A stretch of DNA of 15,710 nucleotides from Methylophilaceae bacterium (GTDB taxonomy: Bacteria; Pseudomonadota; Gammaproteobacteria; Burkholderiales; Methylophilaceae). Location of the stretch: the NCBI GenBank assembly GCA_006844635.1, contig SPJO01000066.1:1-15710 (forward strand), in the 5' to 3' direction. The notes beneath the pieces are model-generated. The model worked only from the letters and a program-made list of their open reading frames with translations. It was not told where the DNA came from and made no database searches. The translations under genes and the position numbers were made by a program. This document shows positions 1 to 6,830 of this stretch, in pieces; positions within the stretch are counted from its first letter, which is position 1; every line of letters starts with the position of its first letter.

Positions 1-809
1 CTAATGCGCATATTGTCCGTACGTTTATTGTTACGAGTGCGGTAACCTTTAGTTTGCACACCCCAAGGACTTACCGGATTCATACCAGCAGCCGTACGAC
101 CTTCACCACCACCATGCGGGTGATCAACCGGGTTCATCACAACACCACGAACCGTTGGACGAACGCCGCGCCAGCGCATTGCGCCCGCTTTACCGATTGA
201 ACGTAGTGAATGTTCGCCATTACCGACTTCACCGATAACCGCTTTACAGTCAACGTGTACACGGCGAACCTCGCCAGAGCGTAAACGTAGCTGCGCATAA
301 ATACCTTCTCTTGCTAGTAACTGTACTGATGTACCAGCTGAACGTGCAATTTGCGCACCCTTACCTGGCTGTAATTCGATACAGTGAATAGTGCTACCAA
401 CTGGAATATTGCGTAATGGCAACGCATTACCCGCTCTAATTGGCGCTTCTGAACCACTGATTACTTGATCACCAGCTGCGATACCTTTAGGAGCAATCAT
501 GTAACGACGCTCACCATCTGCATAGCATAACAATGCAATATGTGCAGAACGGTTAGGATCGTATTCGATATGCTCCACTTTCGCAGGGATACCATCTTTA
601 TTACGACGGAAATCGATAATACGATAGTGCTGCTTATGACCACCACCTTGGTGACGAGTCGTAATGCGGCCATTATTATTACGGCCAGCATTTTTGCTTT
701 GACTTTCTAATAAAGGCGCATGTGGCTTACCTTTATGTAGGTCTGGCGTAACAACCTTAACAATCCCACGCTGACCCGGGGAAGTTGGTTTTGCTTTAAC
801 TAATGCCAT
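1..809 (-). CDS. rplB: 50S ribosomal protein L2, 3' end cut by window
   Basis: L2 is a 23S rRNA-binding protein of the large subunit, needed for subunit association and for an active peptidyl transferase centre. The ATG at 809-807 gives MALVKAKPTSPGQRG, and 269 codons are visible before the window edge. The family is about 275 residues, so only a few C-terminal residues are missing. The hallmark loop NPVDHPHGGGEG, containing the functionally important histidine (H229 in E. coli), is at about 103-138. The visible end VQTKGYRTRNNKRTDN is the usual basic tail. A GGAGAG ribosome binding site starts directly at the rplW stop codon, leaving only 11 bases between the genes, so coupled translation is likely. 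It is the last visible gene of the S10 cluster; rpsS, rplV and rpsC would be expected beyond the edge, but that is inference. Confidence 0.98.
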   Translation of the reverse strand, partial: MALVKAKPTSPGQRGIVKVVTPDLHKGKPHAPLLESQSKNAGRNNNGRITTRHQGGGHKQHYRIIDFRRNKDGIPAKVEHIEYDPNRSAHIALLCYADGERRYMIAPKGIAAGDQVISGSEAPIRAGNALPLRNIPVGSTIHCIELQPGKGAQIARSAGTSVQLLAREGIYAQLRLRSGEVRRVHVDCKAVIGEVGNGEHSLRSIGKAGAMRWRGVRPTVRGVVMNPVDHPHGGGEGRTAAGMNPVSPWGVQTKGYRTRNNKRTDNMRI

Positions 810-820
810 TTCTTCTCTCC

Positions 821-1132
821 TTATTCGCCAGCTGCGAAGTTAATTTCTTGACCAGGCTTTAAGCTAACATAAGCCTTCTTCCAGTCGTTACGCTTGCCCA
901 TTGTGCGGCCTGCGCGCTTTGTTTTACCTAACACATTCGCAGTGGTAACTGCTTCAACCTCAACTTCAAATACAAGCTCGACAGCTGCTTTGATTTCAGG
1001 CTTTGTTGCATCTTTACGCACTTTAAAAGCGATTTGTTGATGCTTGTCAGCAACATTTGTTGCTTTTTCAGTCACTTGCGGTGCAAGGATGACTTGCAAC
1101 AAACGATCTTGAGTGTGAATTAGTGCGCTCAT
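821..1132 (-). CDS. rplW: 50S ribosomal protein L23
   Basis: L23 sits at the exit of the ribosomal peptide tunnel and is the docking site for trigger factor and SRP. The product has 103 residues, close to the E. coli length of 100. The docking segment is APQVTEK near residues 17-23; E22 aligns with E. coli E18, the trigger factor contact. The C-terminal half has the expected KRAGRTMGKRNDWKKAYV stretch. The start ATG overlaps the rplD stop in an ATGA arrangement, with a GAGGAG ribosome binding site inside the end of rplD about 8 bases upstream. Translation is therefore probably coupled to rplD. Nothing is unusual in the protein. Confidence 0.98.
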   Translation of the reverse strand: MSALIHTQDRLLQVILAPQVTEKATNVADKHQQIAFKVRKDATKPEIKAAVELVFEVEVEAVTTANVLGKTKRAGRTMGKRNDWKKAYVSLKPGQEINFAAGE

Positions 1133-1755
1133 GCTAGCATCTCCTCAAGTTTCTTCACTGCACCAGCAGTTGCCAATACTTTAGGGAAGCGAACCAAGCT
1201 AACAGGGTCAGCATGTTGCGCTTCAACTACCATTACATTCGTAAGGTTGCGTGAAGATAAATATAAATTCTCATCAAAGCCATCCGTTAGCAATAACACG
1301 CCATCGTCATAACCAAGACCTTTAATTTTCTCAACGAATTGCTTTGTTTTTGGTGTGTCGACTTTAAAGTCTTCAACCACTGCAATACGCTCTTGACGAA
1401 CCAACTCAGAAAGAATCGTCTGCATACCTGCACGGTAAGCTTTACGGTTAACTTTATGTGTATAGTTATCAATTGGACTTGCTGGGAAAGCACGTCCACC
1501 CCCACGCCAAATTGGGCTAGACGTCATACCTGCACGTGCATTACCCGTTCCTTTTTGACCATAAGGTTTTCTTGTTGAGTGTTTAACGGTACCGCGTGTC
1601 TTTTGTGCACGTGTTGATGTGCGGGCATTTGCCATATACGCAACAACAACTTGATGTACTAACGCTTCGTTAAATTCACGACCAAAAGCTTCATCAGAGA
1701 CTTTAACGCCCTTTTTAGCCGCTTGGCCTTTATTGTCAATTAGTTTGATTTCCAT
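1129..1755 (-). CDS. rplD: 50S ribosomal protein L4
   Basis: L4 is a primary 23S rRNA-binding protein whose extended loop lines the peptide exit tunnel. In E. coli it also represses the S10 operon. The product is 208 residues (E. coli 201). VSDEAFGREFNEALVHQVV near residues 19-37 and the C-terminal DPVSLVRFPK and VKKLEEMLA match the family. The tunnel loop runs about residues 45-95 and includes KPYGQKGTGNARAG at 63-76. The two residues usually Arg in WRQKGTGRAR are here Gly66 and Asn72. The ATG shares its A with the TAA stop of rplC (TAATG), and the stop overlaps the start of rplW, so this gene is tightly coupled on both sides. Whether L4 also acts as a repressor here cannot be told; a candidate target is discussed for the rpsJ-rplC gap. 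Confidence 0.98.
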   Translation of the reverse strand: MEIKLIDNKGQAAKKGVKVSDEAFGREFNEALVHQVVVAYMANARTSTRAQKTRGTVKHSTRKPYGQKGTGNARAGMTSSPIWRGGGRAFPASPIDNYTHKVNRKAYRAGMQTILSELVRQERIAVVEDFKVDTPKTKQFVEKIKGLGYDDGVLLLTDGFDENLYLSSRNLTNVMVVEAQHADPVSLVRFPKVLATAGAVKKLEEMLA

Positions 1756-2420
1756 TATTTAGCTCCCTGCGTTTTGGTCGCTTTTGTTTTAACAGCAGGA
1801 CGTACAACAACATCACCACCCTTAGAACCTGGAACAGCACCCTTAATCAACAACAAGTTGCGCTCCGCATCCACGCGCACAACTTCTAGATTTTGAGTAG
1901 TCACTTTAGCATCACCTAAATGACCCGCCATGCGCTTACCAGGGAAAACACGACCTGGATCTTGCGCCATACCTTGCGAACCAATTTTCTTATGTGCTTT
2001 TGAGTTACCATGTGTAGCACGACCTGATTTAAAGCCGTGACGCTTGATACCACCGGCAAAACCTTTACCGATAGAAGTCCCCGTTACATCCACCAACTGA
2101 CCTGCTTCAAATAGCTCAACTGAGATATCTGAACCAACAGCATGATTGGCAGTAACTTCTGCATCTACATTGAATTCTTTTATGCCTGAACCCGCAGCAA
2201 CGCCAGCCTTGGCATAATGCCCAGTCAGCGCCTTATTAATGCGGCTAGCACGACGTTCGCCGTAAGCAACTTGAAGGCCTGTATAGCCATCTGCTTCGAC
2301 AGTCTTGATCTGTGTCACACGGTTAGGCTTCACCTCTAACACGGTTACTGGGATGCTATTACCATCCTCAGCAAACACGCGAGTCATGCCTACCTTGCGA
2401 CCAATAAGCCCTAAGCTCAT
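1755..2420 (-). CDS. rplC: 50S ribosomal protein L3
   Basis: L3 initiates large subunit assembly, and its long finger reaches towards the peptidyl transferase centre. The product is 221 residues against 209 in E. coli; the extra length is mainly a basic C-terminal tail ending KTKATKTQGAK. The finger is at about residues 125-170, with GSQGMAQDPGRVFPGKRMAG at 147-166. Q153 aligns with the glutamine methylated by PrmB in E. coli (Q150). The ATG at 2420-2418 follows an AAGGAA ribosome binding site at suitable distance, and the N-terminus MSLGLIGRKVGMTRVF is canonical. The gene is preceded by 130 non-coding bases with a strong promoter, so it probably heads a separately transcribed part of the S10 cluster. 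Its stop overlaps the rplD start by one base. Confidence 0.98.
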   Translation of the reverse strand: MSLGLIGRKVGMTRVFAEDGNSIPVTVLEVKPNRVTQIKTVEADGYTGLQVAYGERRASRINKALTGHYAKAGVAAGSGIKEFNVDAEVTANHAVGSDISVELFEAGQLVDVTGTSIGKGFAGGIKRHGFKSGRATHGNSKAHKKIGSQGMAQDPGRVFPGKRMAGHLGDAKVTTQNLEVVRVDAERNLLLIKGAVPGSKGGDVVVRPAVKTKATKTQGAK

Positions 2421-2472
2421 GATCTATTCCTTATTATTTAATTTAAAAAGCCGATTACAATTGACCGACTTC

Positions 2473-2484
2473 TGTGAAAGAGCG
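2473..2484 (-). promoter_or_regulatory. boxA-like element in the rplC leader
   Basis: Read on the minus strand this is CGCTCTTTCACA, 10 of 12 matches to the E. coli rrn boxA TGCTCTTTAACA. It begins 4 bases after the TATAAT of the rplC promoter, so it lies across the predicted transcription start. It would be complete only in transcripts reading through from rpsJ. The same CGCTCTTT core is found before rpsJ and fusA. Binding by NusB-NusE is inferred from the motif alone, and overlap with the promoter discriminator is an alternative explanation for the sequence. Confidence 0.4.
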
Positions 2485-2487
2485 CGG

Positions 2488-2516
2488 ATTATACCGAACT
2501 CTCAGAATTTTTACAA
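2488..2516 (-). promoter_or_regulatory. sigma70-type promoter between rpsJ and rplC
   Basis: On the minus strand a perfect -10 TATAAT (2493-2488) lies 17 bases from a -35 TTGTAA (2516-2511; four of six matches to TTGACA). The start is expected near 2481, giving a leader of about 60 bases before rplC, which has its own AAGGAA ribosome binding site. The bases after the -10 are CCGCGC, a GC-rich discriminator typical of promoters under ppGpp/DksA control. A-rich sequence (AGTAAAAAATTG on the minus strand) lies further upstream. This would allow L3, L4, L23 and L2 to be made independently of rpsJ. Confidence 0.72.
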
Positions 2517-2517
2517 C

Positions 2518-2541
2518 AGCGCTGGAGCGCTAATTGCAATT
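2518..2541 (-). repeat. Two abutting dyads upstream of the rplC promoter
   Basis: Two inverted repeats lie side by side. At 2518-2531 is AGCGCT-CC-AGCGCT (minus strand reading), a short hairpin ending one base from the -35 element. At 2532-2541 is the perfect 10-bp palindrome AATTGCAATT. No run of T follows the hairpin on the minus strand (GTTGTAAAAATT), so it is at best a weak terminator for rpsJ transcripts. An operator next to the -35 or an RNA processing signal after rpsJ are alternatives. Confidence 0.45.
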
Positions 2542-2550
2542 TTTTACTAT

Positions 2551-2859
2551 TTACAGCTTAATTTCTACATCTACGCCAGCTGGTAGATCTAATTTCATCA
2601 GTGCATCCACTGTTTTATCAGTTGGATCCACAATATCCATTAAACGCTGGTGTGTTCTAATTTCGAACTGGTCACGCGATTTTTTGTTCACGTGTGGTGA
2701 ACGCAAAATATCAAAACGTTCTTTGCGTGTTGGCAACGGTACTGGACCTTTTACCACAGCACCGGTACGTTTAGCTGTTTCAACAATTTCTTGAGCAGAT
2801 TGATCAATCAAGCGATAGTCAAATGCTTTCAAACGTATACGAATTTTCTGAGCTGCCAT
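2551..2859 (-). CDS. rpsJ: 30S ribosomal protein S10 / NusE
   Basis: S10 is a head protein of the small subunit and, as NusE, pairs with NusB to bind boxA RNA in rRNA antitermination. The product has 102 residues, matching the family. MAAQKIRIRLKAFDYRLID, the extended loop around residues 44-66 (PTRKERFDILRSPHVNKKSRDQ) and THQRLMDIVDPT are all typical. The ATG follows an AAGGAA ribosome binding site that abuts a boxA-like CGCTCTTTATAA. It is first of the S10 cluster and lies only 62 bases after tuf, so it is probably co-transcribed with the str genes. There is no room for the long L4-binding S10 leader known from E. coli. A promoter follows the gene, which separates its dosage from the L3 group. 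Confidence 0.98.
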   Translation of the reverse strand: MAAQKIRIRLKAFDYRLIDQSAQEIVETAKRTGAVVKGPVPLPTRKERFDILRSPHVNKKSRDQFEIRTHQRLMDIVDPTDKTVDALMKLDLPAGVDVEIKL

Positions 2860-2868
2860 GTTTTTTCC

Positions 2869-2880
2869 TTATAAAGAGCG
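2869..2880 (-). promoter_or_regulatory. boxA-like element abutting the rpsJ ribosome binding site
   Basis: On the minus strand this reads CGCTCTTTATAA, with GCTCTTTA identical to the boxA core (9 of 12 matches to TGCTCTTTAACA). It lies directly after a 9-bp hairpin and its end merges with the AAGGAA ribosome binding site of rpsJ. Because rpsJ encodes NusE, half of the boxA-binding NusB-NusE dimer, bound protein could block ribosome access and give feedback control. A comparable arrangement is known for suhB in E. coli. Function here is inferred. Confidence 0.5.
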
Positions 2881-2906
2881 AAACGGCAGACTTCAGCCTG
2901 CCGTTT
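2881..2906 (-). other. 9-bp hairpin between tuf and rpsJ
   Basis: A perfect inverted repeat, AAACGGCAG and CTGCCGTTT with an 8-base loop, fills the middle of the tuf-rpsJ gap. It is followed on the minus strand by CGCTCTTT rather than a clean T run, so full termination is unlikely. It could be an attenuator, a processing site or a 3' stabilising hairpin for the str-operon mRNA. Its place immediately 5' of a boxA-like element resembles the boxB-boxA order of rRNA leaders. Confidence 0.6.
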
Positions 2907-2921
2907 TATTTAAATTACTTA

Positions 2922-4112
2922 CTAAGCAATAATCTTAGCAACAACACCCGCACCAACGGTACGGCCACCTTCACGAATAGCGAAGCGTAAACCTTCTTCC
3001 ATCGCAATCGGTGCAATCAATTCAACTGTAATCGATACGTTGTCACCAGGCATTACCATTTCTGTGCCTTCCGGCAATTCAACAGCACCTGTTACGTCTG
3101 TTGTACGGAAGTAAAACTGTGGACGGTAACCTTGGAAGAATGGTGTGTGACGACCACCTTCATCTTTACCCAACACATAGATCTCTGCTGTGAATTTTGT
3201 ATGTGGTGTGATTGTGCCTGCTTTTGCTAGCACTTGACCACGTTCTACGTCTTCACGTTTAGTACCACGTAAAAGTACACCAACGTTATCGCCAGCTTGA
3301 CCTTGGTCTAGCAATTTACGGAACATTTCAACACCAGTACAGGTAGTTGCTTCCGTTGCTTTAATACCAACGATTTCGATTTCATCACCAACAGTGATGA
3401 TACCGCGCTCTACACGACCAGTTACCACAGTACCACGACCAGAAATTGAGAATACATCCTCAACTGGCATTAGGAATGCGCCGTCGATTGCACGCTCTGG
3501 CTCTGGGATGTATGTGTCTAGTGCTTCAGCTAATTTAAGAATTGCTGGCTCACCAATCTCTGACTCGTCACCTTCAAGGGCTTTTAGTGCAGAACCTTTG
3601 ATAATTGGTGTGTCATCACCTGGGAATTCGTATTTGTCTAATAACTCACGTACTTCCATTTCAACTAGCTCTAGTAGCTCTTCGTCGTCTACCATGTCTG
3701 CTTTGTTTAGGAATACGATGATGTATGGAACACCAACTTGGCGACCCAATAGGATGTGCTCACGTGTTTGTGGCATCGGACCGTCAGCTGCTGATACAAC
3801 TAGAATAGCGCCGTCCATTTGCGCAGCACCTGTAATCATGTTCTTAACGTAATCAGCATGGCCTGGGCAGTCAACGTGTGCATAGTGACGTGTCTCTGTC
3901 TCATACTCAACGTGTGATGTATTAATGGTAATACCACGTGCTTTTTCTTCAGGTGCTGAGTCAATCTCAGAAAAATCGCGCTTGTCACCACCAAATTTCT
4001 TCGTCAATACCGTAGAAATCGCTGCCGTTAATGTTGTCTTACCATGATCCACGTGACCAATTGTACCAACGTTAACATGCGGCTTGGTCCGTTCAAACTT
4101 GTCTTTTGCCAT
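2922..4112 (-). CDS. tuf: Elongation factor Tu
   Basis: EF-Tu is the GTPase that carries aminoacyl-tRNA to the ribosomal A site. The product is 396 residues, full length. GTPase motifs are intact: GHVDHGKT at 19-26, RGITI at 59-63, DCPGH at 81-85, NKAD at 136-139 and SAL at 174-176. Domains II and III follow, from about residue 205 and 300, ending GGRTVGAGVVAKIIA. The kirromycin-site Q125 (E. coli Q124) is conserved. The ATG is preceded by GAGGAAG; the gene starts 39 bases after fusA and ends with tandem in-frame stops TAG TAA. Many proteobacteria carry a second, nearly identical tuf near secE-nusG, but that region is not in this window. Fourth gene of the str operon. Confidence 0.99.
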   Translation of the reverse strand: MAKDKFERTKPHVNVGTIGHVDHGKTTLTAAISTVLTKKFGGDKRDFSEIDSAPEEKARGITINTSHVEYETETRHYAHVDCPGHADYVKNMITGAAQMDGAILVVSAADGPMPQTREHILLGRQVGVPYIIVFLNKADMVDDEELLELVEMEVRELLDKYEFPGDDTPIIKGSALKALEGDESEIGEPAILKLAEALDTYIPEPERAIDGAFLMPVEDVFSISGRGTVVTGRVERGIITVGDEIEIVGIKATEATTCTGVEMFRKLLDQGQAGDNVGVLLRGTKREDVERGQVLAKAGTITPHTKFTAEIYVLGKDEGGRHTPFFQGYRPQFYFRTTDVTGAVELPEGTEMVMPGDNVSITVELIAPIAMEEGLRFAIREGGRTVGAGVVAKIIA

Positions 4113-4151
4113 GATTATCTTCCTCTAAATATTTTATATATTAAAAATCAA

Positions 4152-6242
4152 TTACTTCTTATTCATAATGGCTTCAGCCACGTTTCTTGGTGCTTCTGTA
4201 TAGTGCTTGAATTCCATACTGTAAGTTGCACGACCTTGCGACAGTGAACGTACCGTTGTTGAGTAACCAAACATCTCAGCTAGCGGCACTTCTGCGCGAA
4301 TCACTTTACCAGTTGCATTGTCTTCCATGCCTTGAATGATGCCGCGACGTGATGACAAGTCACCCATCACATCACCCATATACTCTTCAGGCGTTTCAAT
4401 CTCGACTGACATCATTGGCTCAAGAATAATCGGCGTTGCTTTACGCATACCGTCTTTAAACGCCATTGAAGCCGCCATTTTAAATGCGTTTTCATTCGAA
4501 TCGACATCATGGTATGAACCATCAAATAACGTTACTTTTGCGTCAACAACTGGGAAGCCAGCCAAAATACCTGAAGGAATGGTTTCTAATAAACCTTTTT
4601 CAACAGCAGGAATAAAGTCACGCGGCACACTACCACCTTTAATTTGATCAATAAACTCAAAGCCTTTTCCAGCTTCATTTGGCTCCATTTTGATCCAAAC
4701 ATGGCCGTACTGACCTTTACCACCAGACTGCTTAACAAATTTACCTTCAACCTCAACCGTATCTTTAAATGCTTCACGGTAAGCCACTTGTGGCGCACCG
4801 ATATTTGCATCAACGCTGAACTCACGACGCATACGGTCAACCAAAATTTCCAAGTGAAGCTCACCCATACCTGAAATAATAGTTTGATTCGTTTCTTCGT
4901 CAGTTTTAACACGGAAAGAAGGATCTTCTTGTGCTAGACGACCTAATGCAAGCCCCATTTTCTCTTGGTCAGCTTTCGTCTTAGGCTCTACCGCAACATG
5001 AATCACTGGCTCTGGGAACACCATACGCTCTAGGATGATTTCTTCACCTAGCGCGCATAAGGTATCACCTGTGGTTGCATCTTTAAGACCAATCGCTGCA
5101 GCAATATCACCAGTACGCACTTCATCAAGCGCCTCACGTGAATCAGCATGCATCTCAACGATACGGCCGATACGCTCTTTTTTACCTTTAACTGGGTTAT
5201 AAACACTGTCGCCTGCTTTAAGCACACCTGAGTAAACACGGAAGAAAATCAGCTGACCAACAAATGGGTCAGTCATAATTTTAAATGCAATCGCAGCGAA
5301 TTTTTCGTCATCAGACGGCTTCAAGAACATCTCTTCACCATCATCATCTTCAGCACGCGTATCAGGCACATCAGTTGGTGCTGGCATTAACTCAACCACT
5401 TTATCCAACATCGCTTGCACACCTTTATTCTTAAAGGCTGAACCACACATCATTGGAATAATTTCTGAAGCTAATGTACGTAAACGCAAACCTTCTAGGA
5501 TTTCTTCTTCTGACAAATCACCTTCTTCAAGGTATTTATCCATCAACTCTTCATTTGCTTCAGCAGCTGTTTCAACCATATTCGAACGCCACTTATCGCA
5601 ATCTGCTTCCAACTCAGCAGGAATATCGCCGTACTCAAATTTCATCCCTTGAGATGCTTCATCCCAGATAATGGATTTCATTTTAACGAGGTCAATTACG
5701 CCAGTGAATGTTTCAGCAGCGCCAACAGGTACTTGCAAAGGTACAGGGTTAGCCTTCAAACGCGACTTCATTTGATCGTACACTTTAAAGAAATCTGCGC
5801 CAGCACGGTCCATTTTATTCACGAATGCAATTCGTGGCACGCTATACTTGTTCGCTTGGCGCCAAACTGTTTCTGACTGGGGCTGCACGCCACCCACTGC
5901 ACAGTAAACCATAACAGCACCATCAAGCACACGCATTGAACGCTCAACTTCAATCGTAAAGTCAACGTGACCTGGGGTATCAATAATATTGATGCGATGC
6001 TCGTCAAACTGCTGAGCCATCCCTTTCCAGAAACAGGTTGTTGCAGCTGAAGTAATGGTAATACCGCGCTCTTGCTCTTGCTCCATCCAGTCCATAGTAG
6101 CAGCGCCATCATGCACTTCACCAATTTTATGACTAACACCTGTGTAATATAAAATACGTTCTGTTGTCGTTGTTTTACCAGCGTCAATATGTGCAGAAAT
6201 ACCAATATTACGGTAGCGATTTATAGGGGTTTTACGAGCCAC
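4152..6242 (-). CDS. fusA: Elongation factor G
   Basis: EF-G is the GTPase that drives translocation and, with RRF, ribosome recycling. The product is 696 residues, in the family range. Visible motifs are AHIDAGKT at 17-24, RGITIT at 59-64, DTPGH at 88-92 and NKMD at 142-145. The domain III motif SGMGELHLE and the domain IV-V motifs GSVPRDFIPAVEKG and SSRRGIIQGME follow. The start is GTG (6242-6240), chosen because it gives the canonical N-terminus MARKTPINRYRNIGISAHID and follows an AAAGG ribosome binding site; no ATG fits. A boxA-like CGCTCTTTAAGA lies 19 bases upstream of the start. It is third gene of the str operon, with 53 bases to rpsG and 39 to tuf. No change at key sites is apparent. 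Confidence 0.99.
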   Translation of the reverse strand: MARKTPINRYRNIGISAHIDAGKTTTTERILYYTGVSHKIGEVHDGAATMDWMEQEQERGITITSAATTCFWKGMAQQFDEHRINIIDTPGHVDFTIEVERSMRVLDGAVMVYCAVGGVQPQSETVWRQANKYSVPRIAFVNKMDRAGADFFKVYDQMKSRLKANPVPLQVPVGAAETFTGVIDLVKMKSIIWDEASQGMKFEYGDIPAELEADCDKWRSNMVETAAEANEELMDKYLEEGDLSEEEILEGLRLRTLASEIIPMMCGSAFKNKGVQAMLDKVVELMPAPTDVPDTRAEDDDGEEMFLKPSDDEKFAAIAFKIMTDPFVGQLIFFRVYSGVLKAGDSVYNPVKGKKERIGRIVEMHADSREALDEVRTGDIAAAIGLKDATTGDTLCALGEEIILERMVFPEPVIHVAVEPKTKADQEKMGLALGRLAQEDPSFRVKTDEETNQTIISGMGELHLEILVDRMRREFSVDANIGAPQVAYREAFKDTVEVEGKFVKQSGGKGQYGHVWIKMEPNEAGKGFEFIDQIKGGSVPRDFIPAVEKGLLETIPSGILAGFPVVDAKVTLFDGSYHDVDSNENAFKMAASMAFKDGMRKATPIILEPMMSVEIETPEEYMGDVMGDLSSRRGIIQGMEDNATGKVIRAEVPLAEMFGYSTTVRSLSQGRATYSMEFKHYTEAPRNVAEAIMNKK

Positions 6243-6261
6243 GATAATTACCTTTACTTAA

Positions 6262-6275
6262 ATTCTTAAAGAGCG
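6262..6275 (-). promoter_or_regulatory. boxA-like element before fusA
   Basis: The minus strand reads CGCTCTTTAAGAAT, matching 12 of 14 positions of the E. coli rrn boxA stretch TGCTCTTTAACAAT, the best match in the window. It lies in the rpsG-fusA gap, ahead of the fusA AAAGG ribosome binding site. NusB-NusE binding could counter Rho in long str transcripts or lower fusA translation. Both are inferences from the motif. Confidence 0.5.
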
Positions 6276-6295
6276 ATTGTTAATTAAAATAAATA

Positions 6296-6766
6296 CTAGA
6301 ATCTGAAGTGTGAGAATGCTTTGTTAGCCTCAGCCATACGATGCACTTCTTCACGTTTCTTCATTGCAGATCCTCTGCCATCTGCAGCTTCCATCAATTC
6401 AGCTGCTAGTCTTAAACCCATTGATTTCTCACCACGCTTACGTGCAGCATCGCGCATCCAACGCATCGCTAACGCACTACGACGGCTAGGACGAACTTCT
6501 ACAGGGACTTGGTAGTTAGCACCACCCACACGGCGTGACTTAACCTCAACCACTGGACGTAGGTTTGTTAGCGCTGTTGTAAAGACTTCTAATGCATCTT
6601 TACCACTTTTTTCAGTGATCTGCTCAAAAGCTCCGTACAAGATACGCTCAGCAACTGATTTTTTACCACCAGTCATCAATACGTTTACGAATTTAGATAC
6701 TTCTTCACTTCCAAATTTTGGATCAGGAAGAATTTCACGTTTCGGGACTTCTCTACGTCTAGGCAT
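6296..6766 (-). CDS. rpsG: 30S ribosomal protein S7
   Basis: S7 is a primary 16S rRNA-binding protein that starts assembly of the small subunit head; in E. coli it also represses its own operon by binding the rpsL-rpsG junction. The product has 156 residues, the usual length. MPRRREVPKREILPDPKFGS, the segment RPSRRSALAMRWMRDAARKRGEKSM (about residues 92-117) and KREEVHRMAEANKAFSHFRF at the end are diagnostic. The stop is TAG. The ribosome binding site is weak (AGAGAA), which fits dependence on translation of rpsL, but that is inference. Second gene of the str operon, 77 bases after rpsL. Confidence 0.98.
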   Translation of the reverse strand: MPRRREVPKREILPDPKFGSEEVSKFVNVLMTGGKKSVAERILYGAFEQITEKSGKDALEVFTTALTNLRPVVEVKSRRVGGANYQVPVEVRPSRRSALAMRWMRDAARKRGEKSMGLRLAAELMEAADGRGSAMKKREEVHRMAEANKAFSHFRF

Positions 6767-6796
6767 GTTTTCTCTATTCTCTTAAGTTGATTTTGC

Positions 6797-6830
6797 TAGC
6801 GATTACTCGAGCAAGGCATTTCAGCCGCTA
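6797..6830 (-). promoter_or_regulatory. Possible S7 control structure in the rpsL-rpsG gap
   Basis: Within the 77-base gap, TAGCG and CGCTA arms (6826-6830 and 6797-6801) enclose 24 bases, and a competing GGC-GCC hairpin with a 6-base loop lies at 6815-6826. In E. coli, S7 binds a structured rpsL-rpsG junction to repress rpsG and later genes. The position is right and the folding is plausible, but the stems are short and I cannot show homology to the known site. Confidence 0.25.

Noticed and set aside
2881..2906. tuf-rpsJ hairpin as an intrinsic terminator ending the str operon
   Set aside because: The minus-strand sequence after the stem is TTT followed by CGCTCTTT, not a continuous T run, and rpsJ starts 21 bases later without a promoter of its own that I can see.
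3394..3852. Open frame of 152 codons on the plus strand opposite tuf
   Set aside because: It lies wholly antisense to the conserved EF-Tu gene, has a low-complexity Ser/Arg-rich translation and no recognisable ribosome binding site; it mirrors tuf codon usage.
4113..4151. AT-rich fusA-tuf gap as a tuf promoter
   Set aside because: TATAAAAT-like strings are present, but no -35 element at 16-18 bases fits; the sequence is better read as an AT-rich spacer with a GAGGAAG ribosome binding site.
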